64,000 nt of DNA, taken from positions 1-64,000 of IMG/VR virus record IMGVR_UViG_3300036761_001135; one strand, written 5' to 3'. How positions within the stretch are numbered: the first letter of the stretch is position 1; each line of letters begins with the position of its first letter. Both the position numbers and the translations under genes were made by a program. The notes beneath the pieces are model-generated. The model searched no databases. It was not told where the DNA came from and saw only the letters and a program-made list of their open reading frames with translations. Positions 6,786-14,827 of this stretch are shown in pieces. This DNA is from a virus.

Positions 6786-8333
6786 ATGCGGGTAGAGATC
6801 GCGGGGTACGCCTGGCTGGATCGAGCAGCTTTGACAGACCGCCAGGTTTCCAACATTGTCACTCGGCTGACCATTCAGCCGAGAAAGACGTCTGATATTG
6901 ATTCGGTGGAGACACCGGATCCCATCCGTTTGTACCGCCTAGATGAAGATCGACAGTTGATAGGCGTGCCTCGCGGTTTCTACCGGCAGATGAGCAAGGG
7001 GTTGAATGACGAGGTCTTGCGCATTGGGTGGGGAAAGCCCATGCGGAAGTTGGAGACGACGGCGCGGTTTGAGGGTCCGTTTGCCGAGCAGGCCGAGGCC
7101 ATCGACACGCTGGTGACAGCGTTGTATCCGCCTGAGACGTGCCCGGAGAACCCGCCGTGGGGCGGGGCGCTGCTACAGGCACAGCCGGCGTTCGGCAAGA
7201 CGGCATGTGCTTTGGAGGTAGCTCGACGCCTGGGTCGGAGAACGCTTATCCTCGTCCATCAGGAGTTCTTCTTGGACCAGTGGCGCAAGCGGATCGAACA
7301 GTTCTTGCCGGAAGCGCGGATCGGCATTGTTCAGCAGGATCGAATGGAGTATGCGCGCACAAAGGGAGGGGAGGCTCCAGACTTCGTGATCGGGCTCTTG
7401 CAGAGCTTGGCGAGGGACACTGGAAGTCGGTATCCCAAGGAAATGTACGAGGGCACCTTTGGTTTAATTATAAGCGACGAAGTTCACAGAACTGGCGCAG
7501 CTTCGTGGTCTGATATAATTCCAAAGTTCGATGCGGCCTACAGGCTAGGCTTGACGGCCACCCCTCGTCGCAAGGACGGGGCCGAGGACGTGTTCTTCCA
7601 CCACATCGCGCCGGTCACGTACCGGGCGACCACGGAGTCGGTGCGGCCGAAGTATCGTAGGATTGTGACGACGACGGAGGTGCGATCCATTTCGCGTGGT
7701 GAGTACAAGGTGCCCGTTGACCAGTTGAACAGCGCTCAGATCATCAATCAGGTGTGTTTGGACACGTTTCGGACGCAGGCTATTGCAGACGACATCGTGC
7801 AGGCGGTGAAGGTTGGGCGGAAGATCATGGTGGTGAGTGCCCGGCTGGAGCATTTGAGGGTCATGGCCGAGCGCACAGGGCAGGCGTTGTTCAATTTAAA
7901 CCTGCCTTTCGTGCCCATCATGGACTTTTACACGGGGGAGTGGTTTACAGGGGAGGTTTGGGAAACATCGAACAAGTCGCACAAGCGGGGCGATTTGAAG
8001 ATGGCATCTCGGACGCAGGTCGATCTTGAGCGTGCGGAGCGGGCCAACGTGATTTTTGCTACCCCCCAGCTTTGCATGGAGGGACTCGATATTCCAGCAT
8101 TGGATGTCATGTTGATGGCTACACCGATTAGCGATGTGGAGCAGTTGACAGGGCGGGTGCGGCGATGGTGCGTGCCTGGGAAGCAGTGTGCTCACTATTG
8201 CCCTTGGAGGGCGGGCAAATGCAAGGGCAAACCCATCCCGATCATCGTAGATGTGGTGGATGAGAGGATCCCGCGTTTACGTGGTATGGCTGCCAGACGC
8301 GAGAAATTTTACAAAACCTGTTGCACGATGTAA
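6786..8333 (+). CDS. uvsW-like: SF2 DNA helicase, UvsW-like
   Basis: A 515-residue protein. An N-terminal accessory region of about 120 residues precedes Walker A QAQPAFGKT (132-139), motif II DEVH (231-234), motif III LTATP (about 256-260) and the motif VI region QLTGRVRR. This is the layout of T4 UvsW, which remodels recombination intermediates and R-loops. Odd: right after motif VI there is a Cys/His insertion (CVPGKQCAHYCPWRAGKC) that looks like a metal-binding loop. It follows ssb by 25 nt and probably shares its transcript. Confidence 0.88.
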   Translation: MRVEIAGYAWLDRAALTDRQVSNIVTRLTIQPRKTSDIDSVETPDPIRLYRLDEDRQLIGVPRGFYRQMSKGLNDEVLRIGWGKPMRKLETTARFEGPFAEQAEAIDTLVTALYPPETCPENPPWGGALLQAQPAFGKTACALEVARRLGRRTLILVHQEFFLDQWRKRIEQFLPEARIGIVQQDRMEYARTKGGEAPDFVIGLLQSLARDTGSRYPKEMYEGTFGLIISDEVHRTGAASWSDIIPKFDAAYRLGLTATPRRKDGAEDVFFHHIAPVTYRATTESVRPKYRRIVTTTEVRSISRGEYKVPVDQLNSAQIINQVCLDTFRTQAIADDIVQAVKVGRKIMVVSARLEHLRVMAERTGQALFNLNLPFVPIMDFYTGEWFTGEVWETSNKSHKRGDLKMASRTQVDLERAERANVIFATPQLCMEGLDIPALDVMLMATPISDVEQLTGRVRRWCVPGKQCAHYCPWRAGKCKGKPIPIIVDVVDERIPRLRGMAARREKFYKTCCTM

Positions 8334-8356
8334 TGTGCGCGCATGAGGTGTTCGTC

Positions 8357-8926
8357 ATGACGCGTATCGAAACAGGATCTACAGGTGAAAGTTCTGGGGA
8401 CAGGGATCGGAGCGAGTACCAGAAACAATATTATCTGGACAGGAAAGAGGCGATTTCCAAGGAGCGGAAGCGTCGATACCGCGAGGATCCCGAGTACCGC
8501 GAGTCGATCTTGGATCGGGTTAGCGACTACCGAAACAAGAAGCAGGAGAATATCAATAAGTTGCGGGCCGAGGGGAAGTTGCCGCCGTCGCATCCGAGGG
8601 GGCCACGTCCGCCGATGAAGGTCAAGGTGAACGGTGTCAGCACCATTGTGTACACGGTGGGTCGCATGGCTGTAGAGTTGAATCGGTCCAAGGACGTGAT
8701 CAACTACTGGACGCGGATTGGGCTCCTACCGCCGACACCATATCGTTCTGCAAGTGGAGACCGGCTTTACACAGAGAGCATGGCCATCGTGGTAAAAATC
8801 GCCGTTGGCAAGCGTGGGCGAGTTTCGGCTAGCGACCGAGAATTTACGCGAGAGATTCGGCAAGGTTGGGAGGGCTTAGGCGTGGTCATTCCGGTTCACG
8901 TTGACAAAACGTTCATACGGCGGTAA
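8357..8926 (+). CDS. MerR-like DNA-binding protein
   Basis: A 189-residue protein; ATG 8357 follows GAGGTG, and the upstream ATGs at 8321 and 8333 lack a site. The first 70 residues are a charged Tyr/Arg/Lys-rich helix. The middle TVGRMAVELNRSKDVINYWTRIG followed by LPPTPYRS reads as a MerR-type winged helix. It may be a transcription regulator or helicase accessory. Its last codons and stop run through the -35 to -10 of promoter P5. Confidence 0.65.
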   Translation: MTRIETGSTGESSGDRDRSEYQKQYYLDRKEAISKERKRRYREDPEYRESILDRVSDYRNKKQENINKLRAEGKLPPSHPRGPRPPMKVKVNGVSTIVYTVGRMAVELNRSKDVINYWTRIGLLPPTPYRSASGDRLYTESMAIVVKIAVGKRGRVSASDREFTREIRQGWEGLGVVIPVHVDKTFIRR

Positions 8927-8929
8927 TTT
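8901..8929 (+). promoter_or_regulatory. Sigma70-type promoter P5
   Basis: TTGACA, 17-bp spacer, TAATTT. The TAA of the upstream gene is the start of the -10 box. It heads the recA operon. Confidence 0.7.
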
Positions 8930-8946
8930 TGCGCGCACATAGAAGT

Positions 8947-8962
8947 GCGGCGTTGATGCCGC
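8947..8962 (+). promoter_or_regulatory. Leader hairpin (GAT-loop family), copy 3
   Basis: Perfect stem GCGGC/GCCGC with loop GTTGAT, ending 1 nt before the TTGGAGG Shine-Dalgarno. Confidence 0.75.
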
Positions 8963-8978
8963 ATTGGAGGCGCGAAAT

Positions 8979-9512
8979 ATGAAAACTCAAGGAAACGAAC
9001 GCATGACGCGGACCTATAACGTGGTCGGCGCACAGGAGCAACCAATGACAGACATTAGTCGGCCCTATGGCCCGGTTGTCGATCAACAAGACAGCCAAAT
9101 GGTGGAGGTGACCTATGCAGCGGGGCGCACGGTATCGCTGGGCAACTATGAATTTGTGCGCATCCAGATCGGTGCGCGGGTGCGGATTGCGGACCTTGGC
9201 AAGGTTGACGAGGCTTTCATTGGCGTGCAGCAGTTCGTGGATGCCGTGATTAACCGAGAGGAATCGTTGGTTCGCAAGCAGCCGGTGTCATCGGATCCGT
9301 TGCCTACATTAGAGGGCGTGCGACGTGAGATCTGGGTGGAGTACGGCATGACCTTGAACGCAAAGGTGAAGTTCGAGAGTTTCAAGGTCGATCTTGGTTT
9401 ATCGCGTCCGTTGGGCGATTCAGAGGACGCTGATGCCGCCATGGTGGCGTTGGAGTCGTACTTGTCTCAGAGGATCGACACTGAGCGGGGTCGCATACGG
9501 GGAGAGGCATGA
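8979..9512 (+). CDS. Hypothetical protein preceding recA
   Basis: A 177-residue protein; ATG 8979 is 8 nt after TTGGAGG. A beta-rich middle (VEVTYAAGRTVSLGNYEFVRIQIGARVRI) resembles a conserved phage/plasmid hypothetical core, followed by helices and a second half with the same LGLSRP style. The function is unknown. An ATGA-type overlap with recA suggests translational coupling and a possible recombination-mediator role, from context only. Confidence 0.7.
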   Translation: MKTQGNERMTRTYNVVGAQEQPMTDISRPYGPVVDQQDSQMVEVTYAAGRTVSLGNYEFVRIQIGARVRIADLGKVDEAFIGVQQFVDAVINREESLVRKQPVSSDPLPTLEGVRREIWVEYGMTLNAKVKFESFKVDLGLSRPLGDSEDADAAMVALESYLSQRIDTERGRIRGEA

Positions 9513-10756
9513 TAGGAATTCGAGCACGCAATCTCGCCAATCTACGAAACAAGGTCAATAAGCAATATGGCGACCGGACGATTGACATGGCGAGTCGTTT
9601 GCAGCCGTTGAATTGTCCGCGCGTGACGACGGGAAGCTTGAGCTTCGACTATGTGCTCGGTGGTGGTATCCCGGTGGGCCATGTTTTGATCTATCACGGT
9701 GGAGAGAGCAGCGGGAAGACCACCCAGGCAGTGCGCTCTGCCGGGAGTTTCCAGAGGGTATGCGCCAACTGCTATCGGCGTGTGATGGGTGGATTGGAGT
9801 TGGAGGAAGTGGTGGACAAGGAGACTGGCGAGGTCGATCTGTCCCAAATAGGATACTGCGATTGCGTGAATGCGGGTCTGTTCGTGCCTGTGCAATTGGA
9901 GAAGGAGACAGACACAGAGTTCAAGGCGCGGTTGAAGCGCTATGCGGTGAACTCTTACGAGGAGCCGCGAGTCGCCTATATCGACGTGGAGGGCACGTTC
10001 GACAACTCATGGGCGATAAAGTTGGGTTGCAATCCAGACTTGCTCTTGCTGGCGCGTCCACAGACGGCGGAGGAAGGCATCGACCTGCACGACGAGATCG
10101 TGCGCACGGGAGCGGTGGATTTCATCGTGCTGGACAGCATTGCGGCCATGACTCCGAGCGAAGAGATCACGGCAAGTGCCTCGGATTGGCAACAGGGTCT
10201 CGCGGCGAGGCTCATCAACAAGTTTGCGCGTAAGACTAACTCGTCGAGGAACGCTGTGCGGTCTGATTTTAATAGGAAGATTACCGAGATTTGGATCAAC
10301 CAGGAACGAGATAAAATTGGAGTAACTTGGGGCGATCCGACCGTGCTTCCTTGTGGCAAGGGCCAGAAATTTGCGGCGTCGGTCATCGTGAAGATGTGGT
10401 CGAGCAAGTGGGAGAAGGACACGATAGACGAAGAACTCAAGAAGGAGTGGCATACGGAGATCGGGTCCGAGGTCCACATGAATTACAAGGTCACGAAGAA
10501 CAAGACGGGGCCGGCCATGGGGCAGGGTGGTTTTCGCATGGGGGTGTTTGGGGACGAGGCGGCACAGGTTTTGGATATTGATTACATGTTGGCGCAGGCG
10601 GAGAAGTTCGGCCTGTTCAAGAAAGAGGGCAAGGAGTGGCAGCTCGGAGACGAATCGTACAGGACGAAAACAGAGTTGATAGCGCGGATGTCGGAGCCAG
10701 CGGTACGGGACACCTTGAGGGCGATCCTTGTGAAGAGGATGATTGCGAGGGTGTAG
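9509..10756 (+). CDS. recA/uvsX-like: RecA/UvsX-family recombinase
   Basis: A 415-residue protein. Walker A GGESSGKTT is at 64-72, the catalytic-Glu segment IDVEGTFD follows, and Walker B is FIVLDSIAAMTP. The DNA-binding L2-like stretch and INQERDKIG fit the RecA core. Odd: between Walker A and the catalytic Glu there is an insertion of about 60 residues with a CANC and a CDC pair, a likely zinc knuckle not present in RecA or UvsX. A palindromic repeat follows 2 nt after its stop. Confidence 0.92.
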   Translation: MIGIRARNLANLRNKVNKQYGDRTIDMASRLQPLNCPRVTTGSLSFDYVLGGGIPVGHVLIYHGGESSGKTTQAVRSAGSFQRVCANCYRRVMGGLELEEVVDKETGEVDLSQIGYCDCVNAGLFVPVQLEKETDTEFKARLKRYAVNSYEEPRVAYIDVEGTFDNSWAIKLGCNPDLLLLARPQTAEEGIDLHDEIVRTGAVDFIVLDSIAAMTPSEEITASASDWQQGLAARLINKFARKTNSSRNAVRSDFNRKITEIWINQERDKIGVTWGDPTVLPCGKGQKFAASVIVKMWSSKWEKDTIDEELKKEWHTEIGSEVHMNYKVTKNKTGPAMGQGGFRMGVFGDEAAQVLDIDYMLAQAEKFGLFKKEGKEWQLGDESYRTKTELIARMSEPAVRDTLRAILVKRMIARV

Positions 10757-10757
10757 G

Positions 10758-10771
10758 CGAACCTGGGTTCG
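10758..10771 (+). repeat. 14-bp palindromic repeat, copy 3
   Basis: CGAACCTGGGTTCG (inverse orientation) starting 2 nt after the recA stop codon, in the short gap before the gene at 10807. Confidence 0.85.
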
Positions 10772-10806
10772 TGTCTGGGCATAGTCCGTTCGTGACGAAT
10801 TGCCAA

Positions 10807-11073
10807 ATGTCCGAGTTTGGAATTCTCGCGCTGCATCATGAGCACATCAAGATGCTGTCGGTGTTGCCTCGGGTGCCTAGAAATGCCGAGGGTGAATTCG
10901 ATACTTGGGCATGGTCTCGCATGGTGGATTTGCCACAGCGGAGAGTTCGGGAACTATCGCGTGGGTTGATGGACATGGGAGCGATCCTGGCCGATGGGAC
11001 GATGCCGTCGATTGTTTTTGAATATCTGTCAAAATTGGCAAAGGACTGTGTGATCAAGGGGAAGGATAGATGA
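10807..11073 (+). CDS. Small hypothetical protein, possible winged helix
   Basis: An 88-residue protein. ATG 10807 is the first Met after the repeat, but no clear Shine-Dalgarno is visible. The pattern DLPQRRVRELSRGLMDMGAIL would suit a small winged-helix domain. Not recognised. Confidence 0.55.
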   Translation: MSEFGILALHHEHIKMLSVLPRVPRNAEGEFDTWAWSRMVDLPQRRVRELSRGLMDMGAILADGTMPSIVFEYLSKLAKDCVIKGKDR

Positions 11074-11097
11074 CGGAAACAAGGACAAAATAGGACA

Positions 11098-11263
11098 ATG
11101 AGGGCCTACCGCACAGAGTTAGATCCCAACAATGCGCAGCGCATGGCGTTTATGTGTCATGCAGGCGCGGCGCGGTGGGCGTTCAACGATGCGCGTGAAA
11201 CGGGTCTCGGTGAAGCAGGAATCTAACACTGAACGGGGCATGTCCTCGTTTGGGTCAGTTTAG
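11098..11263 (+). pseudogene. tnpB remnant: Collapsed tnpB relic (IS200/IS605 group)
   Basis: ATG 11098 opens a 42-codon ORF beginning MRAYRTELDPNNAQR and continuing HAGAARWAFN, the characteristic N-terminus of TnpB. It stops at 11224-11226. From 11204, in another frame, VSVKQESNTERG and a stop at 11263 match the usual TnpB C-terminal end. The roughly 350 codons between, with the RuvC-like nuclease core, are gone. It is therefore a dead internal-deletion derivative. No tnpA and no clear element ends were found. The retained 3-prime end is where intact elements encode their guide RNA. Confidence 0.7.
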
Positions 11264-11286
11264 GAGAACGGAAGTAGGTGTTGTTG

Positions 11287-12702
11287 ATGGCGCGGATTCG
11301 ACCACGGGTCTTTGAGCAGGGCGGGCGCACGCCGACAGAGCAGGAAGATCGCGTTGCGAGGGTGGTTCGTGGGCATCGGCAGCGGGGCAGCGGCGCGTCG
11401 ATGTATGCCAAAGGGGACGTTTCCTCAGACCATTTTTTGATAGAATGTGTCGTTCCAGAAACGCCGATCCTTGTTGGACATGGAGAGTTTGTTTGCGCTG
11501 GCGAGGTGACAGAAGGACAACTTGTGATAGGAGGAGACGGAGAACATCATGCGGTAGATTATGTTTTTGTTAGGCACTACAATGGTCCTCTGATTGATGT
11601 TTCATTGAATTATTCTGACGCGGTTATTTCATTTACTCCTGATCATCCTGTTCTTGTTTTTTGCCCGCATTGCAAACGAACGTCTTTTGTCTCTGCTGAA
11701 CATATAGTTGCTGGAGACTATGTACTACGTCCAGCTCTTAAGAAAGTATTGCAATGTGAACAATATGTTAAAATACCAGAAAAGAAGCTTTCAAAGAAAT
11801 TCCGAGGAGGAACTATTAGAATCGACAATGATTTTGCGCGTTTTTTGGGTTATTATGCTGCTGAGGGTTGGGTTCGTATGTCAAAGATTTTCATGTGTTT
11901 TTCTATCCGTGAGAAGGACACATTTGTTCATGATGTCATTGGGTTATTCAGGACGTTGTTTTCGCTTGATGCTCACACAAGGGAGACAACTTGGAATTCT
12001 ATCGAAATTCGTGTTGGAAGTTCAGTTTTGGCAGATTATTTATTAAAAGAGATAGGTACTGGATCTCAAAAAATAAGGATTCCGTCTTTTGTCTTTCGAT
12101 CTGATACGTCGATAATTGAGAGCTTCATACAAGGATTGTACAGAGGAGATGGATACCGTGATGACGAGAAGGTGTCATTGACGACTCATTCCTATTCGTT
12201 GGCGTATGGAACGCAAGATATTTTGTTGCAACTAGGGATTGCGTCATCAATCTCTGAAACGACAAAGAATGGTTACCAAGTTCGTTCTTTTGGTGTTAAT
12301 GGACGGAAGCTGAGGAATATTGTGTGGGGAGAAGATCAAGAGTTCGAGAATGTTCGTTGTCCTCGTCCTCTTTCCTATGTTGAAAACGGTGTGCTTTTTT
12401 CACGCATCAAGAGCATTTCAAGTCGAGAATACAGTGGAGATGTTATAAATTTTCAAGTAAATGGTGACGAACGCTATGTTTGTGGCAACGCAATCGTGCA
12501 TAATTGCAAGCGCACTGAGCATGCCAGTTTGAGCCTGAAGAAGTCGTGGTTAGACAAGATCTCGCGTGAGGCAGCGGCGGCGAGCAAAGAGCCAGCGCTG
12601 GCCATCGAGATTGCAGGCGGTCCCGATGACGCGCATGGTGAACGCGAGTGGATCATGATCCCCTTGCGATGCTGGAAGAAGTTGGTTGGAATTACGGAAT
12701 GA
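11287..12702 (+). CDS. Holliday-junction-resolvase-like nuclease with intein
   Basis: A 471-residue precursor; ATG 11287 is used. Removing the intein (codons for residues 54-406) leaves a 118-residue PD-(D/E)XK enzyme: GSGASMYAKGDV with catalytic D44, then FLIE-CKRT, where E53 and K55 form the E-x-K motif, then SLSLKKSWLDKI. This small nuclease type is common in phages as a putative Holliday-junction resolvase. The intein splits the E-x-K motif itself, so the enzyme is inactive until splicing. It lies in the recA region beside the tnpB relic. Confidence 0.82.
   Translation: MARIRPRVFEQGGRTPTEQEDRVARVVRGHRQRGSGASMYAKGDVSSDHFLIECVVPETPILVGHGEFVCAGEVTEGQLVIGGDGEHHAVDYVFVRHYNGPLIDVSLNYSDAVISFTPDHPVLVFCPHCKRTSFVSAEHIVAGDYVLRPALKKVLQCEQYVKIPEKKLSKKFRGGTIRIDNDFARFLGYYAAEGWVRMSKIFMCFSIREKDTFVHDVIGLFRTLFSLDAHTRETTWNSIEIRVGSSVLADYLLKEIGTGSQKIRIPSFVFRSDTSIIESFIQGLYRGDGYRDDEKVSLTTHSYSLAYGTQDILLQLGIASSISETTKNGYQVRSFGVNGRKLRNIVWGEDQEFENVRCPRPLSYVENGVLFSRIKSISSREYSGDVINFQVNGDERYVCGNAIVHNCKRTEHASLSLKKSWLDKISREAAAASKEPALAIEIAGGPDDAHGEREWIMIPLRCWKKLVGITE
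11446..12504 (+). mobile_element. Intein 1 (resolvase-like nuclease), LAGLIDADG type
   Basis: A 353-residue intein starting Cys (CVVPETPILVG) and ending IVHN, with Cys as the +1 extein residue. Block B is FTPDHPVLVF. LAGLIDADG-type helices are FLGYYAAEGW and FIQGLYRGDGY. The DNA is visibly A/T-rich with T-ending codons, unlike the flanking extein codons, which indicates recent acquisition from a low-GC source. Confidence 0.9.
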
Positions 12703-12974
12703 AGTTCAAGACGCCACAGGCTCAGGAAGCGTATGCTGAGGTGCTTAGGGAGCTTGGTCAGGTAATTGCGGAGGTTCAGGCGCAGTCCAAGGTTCAGGAG
12801 GCGCGGGTGTCCATGGCCGATGCGCCTGCTATTGCGTTGAGCACGGCGTACAAGGTTGGCGAGATGCGCATGAAGGGTCTTGAGATGGCCTTGCGTGTCG
12901 GGACGGAGATCGACATCCAGTGGGGGTGCCTCATGGCGCGCTTGACCATGGAGGCGCAGGATGGCGATAGGTAA
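12699..12974 (+). CDS. Hypothetical helical protein
   Basis: A 91-residue protein, coupled by ATGA to the nuclease gene. It is almost entirely predicted helix (AYAEVLRELGQVIAEVQAQ), probably coiled-coil. Not recognised. It closes the recombination operon 3 nt before promoter P6. Confidence 0.65.
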   Translation: MKFKTPQAQEAYAEVLRELGQVIAEVQAQSKVQEARVSMADAPAIALSTAYKVGEMRMKGLEMALRVGTEIDIQWGCLMARLTMEAQDGDR

Positions 12975-12977
12975 TTG

Positions 12978-13006
12978 TTGACAAACACTAAATAGGACGT
13001 TAAAAA
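12978..13006 (+). promoter_or_regulatory. Sigma70-type promoter P6
   Basis: TTGACA, 17-bp spacer, TAAAAA. It heads the long accessory operon beginning at 13049. Confidence 0.72.
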
Positions 13007-13018
13007 CAGGGTTGATGC

Positions 13019-13033
13019 CTGGCGCGATGCCAG
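13019..13033 (+). promoter_or_regulatory. Leader hairpin (GAT-loop family), copy 4
   Basis: Stem CTGGC/GCCAG with loop GCGAT, immediately followed by TGGAGGA and ATG 13049. Confidence 0.75.
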
Positions 13034-13048
13034 TGGAGGATCTGAAGA

Positions 13049-13699
13049 ATGTTTTTGCCGTGTACGATTCCAGATGGTCAGTCGGGCGCGTGGCGCGTCG
13101 AGCGTTGCGTCGTGAGTGAGTGCGAAGCTCGGATCGAGAACATGCGGAGTGCGTTCTCAAGAGTGCGGCAGTTGCCGGTGAATCCAGGCACGTATGTCCG
13201 GCTGGTCGGGCCGGGCGGGATCTGGATGAGCGATACGCCGAGCGAGGTGGGGGATCACTCCGCGCCCATTCGGCATGCTGGGGCGGTTGGCGGGCATTGC
13301 CTGGTGACTGGTCTCGGGCTTGGCCTGGTCACGGAGGCGCTGTTGGCGATCCAATCCGTGACGCGGGTGACGGTAATCGAGCTGGAGCCGGACGTGATCG
13401 CGCTTATTGGTCCGACGTTGCGGGAGCGCTGGGGCGACCGGCTGGAGATCGTGCAGGCGGACGCCCTGACGTGGCGACCTCCACGGGGGGTACGCTACAG
13501 CGTCGTCTGGCATGATATTTGGCAGTTTATATGCTCGGACAACCAGGCGAGCATGACGACGTTGAAGCGGAGGTACGCTTTTCGGGCGGACTGGCAGCGG
13601 TGTTGGCGGGAGGAGTCTGTACGGAAGGTGAATCGGGAGGATCGGAAGGCAGCGCGGCAGATGGCGTTTTGGAAGCGTGTGCGTCAAGCGAACGGATGA
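13049..13699 (+). CDS. SAM-dependent methyltransferase-like protein
   Basis: A 216-residue protein. Residues about 95-130 read HCLVTGLGLGLVTEALL then VTVIELEPDVIALI, the glycine-rich loop and acidic strand of a Rossmann methyltransferase, closest in style to spermidine-synthase-like proteins. The segment EIVQADALTW matches the next motif. The substrate cannot be told. The C-terminal third is basic and helical. It is the first gene of the accessory belt. Confidence 0.72.
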   Translation: MFLPCTIPDGQSGAWRVERCVVSECEARIENMRSAFSRVRQLPVNPGTYVRLVGPGGIWMSDTPSEVGDHSAPIRHAGAVGGHCLVTGLGLGLVTEALLAIQSVTRVTVIELEPDVIALIGPTLRERWGDRLEIVQADALTWRPPRGVRYSVVWHDIWQFICSDNQASMTTLKRRYAFRADWQRCWREESVRKVNREDRKAARQMAFWKRVRQANG

Positions 13700-13708
13700 G
13701 GAGGCAGC

Positions 13709-14029
13709 ATGGCACGCGGTAAGCGACAGGGGCCGCCACAGGAGCCGAAGCGTCTGGTGTTCGAGACCTTCCGGCAACCCAGCCACTTCCTGTTGCGCGG
13801 GTTGGAGCAGGCAGCCTATGACGTGTTCAATCGTGAGGTCCATGTTCGGCGCTGGCGCATCACGGTGGAGACGATTGAAGAGACGGACGACGTGATCTAT
13901 GCGCGTCTGTTGGACCTGTGGGAGCGGTCGGCCAACTTCCACGAGTGGGAGCCGCTTCGGGATGCCGCGAAGGCGCTGGGCCGGGAGTTGCCGTCGGATC
14001 GGCTGGGCAAGCGGCGGGAAAAGAAATAG
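13709..14029 (+). CDS. Hypothetical protein
   Basis: A 106-residue basic protein; AGGAGG lies just before ATG 13709. It has a charged N-terminus and a Lys/Arg-rich end (GKRREKK). No family is recognised. It is 9 nt after the methyltransferase-like gene. Confidence 0.65.
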   Translation: MARGKRQGPPQEPKRLVFETFRQPSHFLLRGLEQAAYDVFNREVHVRRWRITVETIEETDDVIYARLLDLWERSANFHEWEPLRDAAKALGRELPSDRLGKRREKK

Positions 14030-14038
14030 GAGGACGCC

Positions 14039-14548
14039 ATGGAGTACCCGATGGAATTTGCGAACGATCATGAGGTAGCTGAGGCGCGGCATGGGGAGGT
14101 GAAGCGGGCGTGCCTGGACCGGATCGACCCTGGCAATACAAGTCGGTGGGGCCATCGGGACGATAGTGATGAGGAAGTCGCGCGGGTCTTGGCCACGATA
14201 GCGTGGGAGAGCGGATGGGACGAGGCGGTGTTGGCGAGTCAGCGTGCCCAGGTGGAGAGCATCGGACAACTGATCGCGCAGCGGGACGTGGAGCACGAGG
14301 CGGCGCGGGCATGGTGTGAGAGATACGAGAGGCAGTTGTGGCAGACGCAGGACTTAGACCAGAGGTGGCAGGCAAAGTTGCGGGATGCGCAGGACGCGCT
14401 CGTGAAGATGAAGGCGGAGCGGAACGAGGCGCGGGCGGATGCTGCTCAGTGTGCGATGGCCTACCGCGACAAGTTGCCCATTGGGGGGATCTTGAAGCGG
14501 ATTGACGCCTATGCGCGGGGCATGTCGGCGGATGGCGGCAAGCTATGA
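14039..14548 (+). CDS. Coiled-coil hypothetical protein
   Basis: A 169-residue protein. From about residue 65 it is a long heptad-like helix rich in Ala, Gln, Arg and Glu, with no catalytic motif. It resembles in style the coiled coil of the 876-residue protein at 21487. Coupled to the next gene by ATGA. Confidence 0.65.
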   Translation: MEYPMEFANDHEVAEARHGEVKRACLDRIDPGNTSRWGHRDDSDEEVARVLATIAWESGWDEAVLASQRAQVESIGQLIAQRDVEHEAARAWCERYERQLWQTQDLDQRWQAKLRDAQDALVKMKAERNEARADAAQCAMAYRDKLPIGGILKRIDAYARGMSADGGKL

Positions 14549-14817
14549 AGGGGCGATGGTACGGTCTGCGGGGCGACCGGCCCGCGCACTGGCACGAGTA
14601 CGTGGAACGCCCGGACGGCACGGGGTTCTGGGCGGCGCTGAGTCGGTGCGGCATGCAGAAGGTGGTGCCGTCCGTGCTGGCGGACATCGACGCCTGGCAT
14701 GGGCGATACCCGGACGCGCCGGAGATGGACGGGCGGTGGCGGTGTCGCCCCTGCGAGCGGAACCGGGCGCGGGACGTGGCCCGGCGGCGGGCGCAGGAGG
14801 ACGGCGCAGGCATCTGA
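14545..14817 (+). CDS. Small protein with zinc-knuckle-like Cys pair
   Basis: A 90-residue protein with WRCRPCERNRARD near the end (C-x-x-C) and a lone upstream Cys. Trp- and Arg-rich. Function unknown. ATGA overlap with the gene before. Confidence 0.6.
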   Translation: MKGRWYGLRGDRPAHWHEYVERPDGTGFWAALSRCGMQKVVPSVLADIDAWHGRYPDAPEMDGRWRCRPCERNRARDVARRRAQEDGAGI

Positions 14818-14827
14818 GGAGGCGAGC

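Noticed and set aside
13157-14296. 379-codon minus-strand frame
   Set aside because: It mirrors several well-supported + strand genes with good Shine-Dalgarno sites; long antisense frames are common here because of G-ending codon bias.
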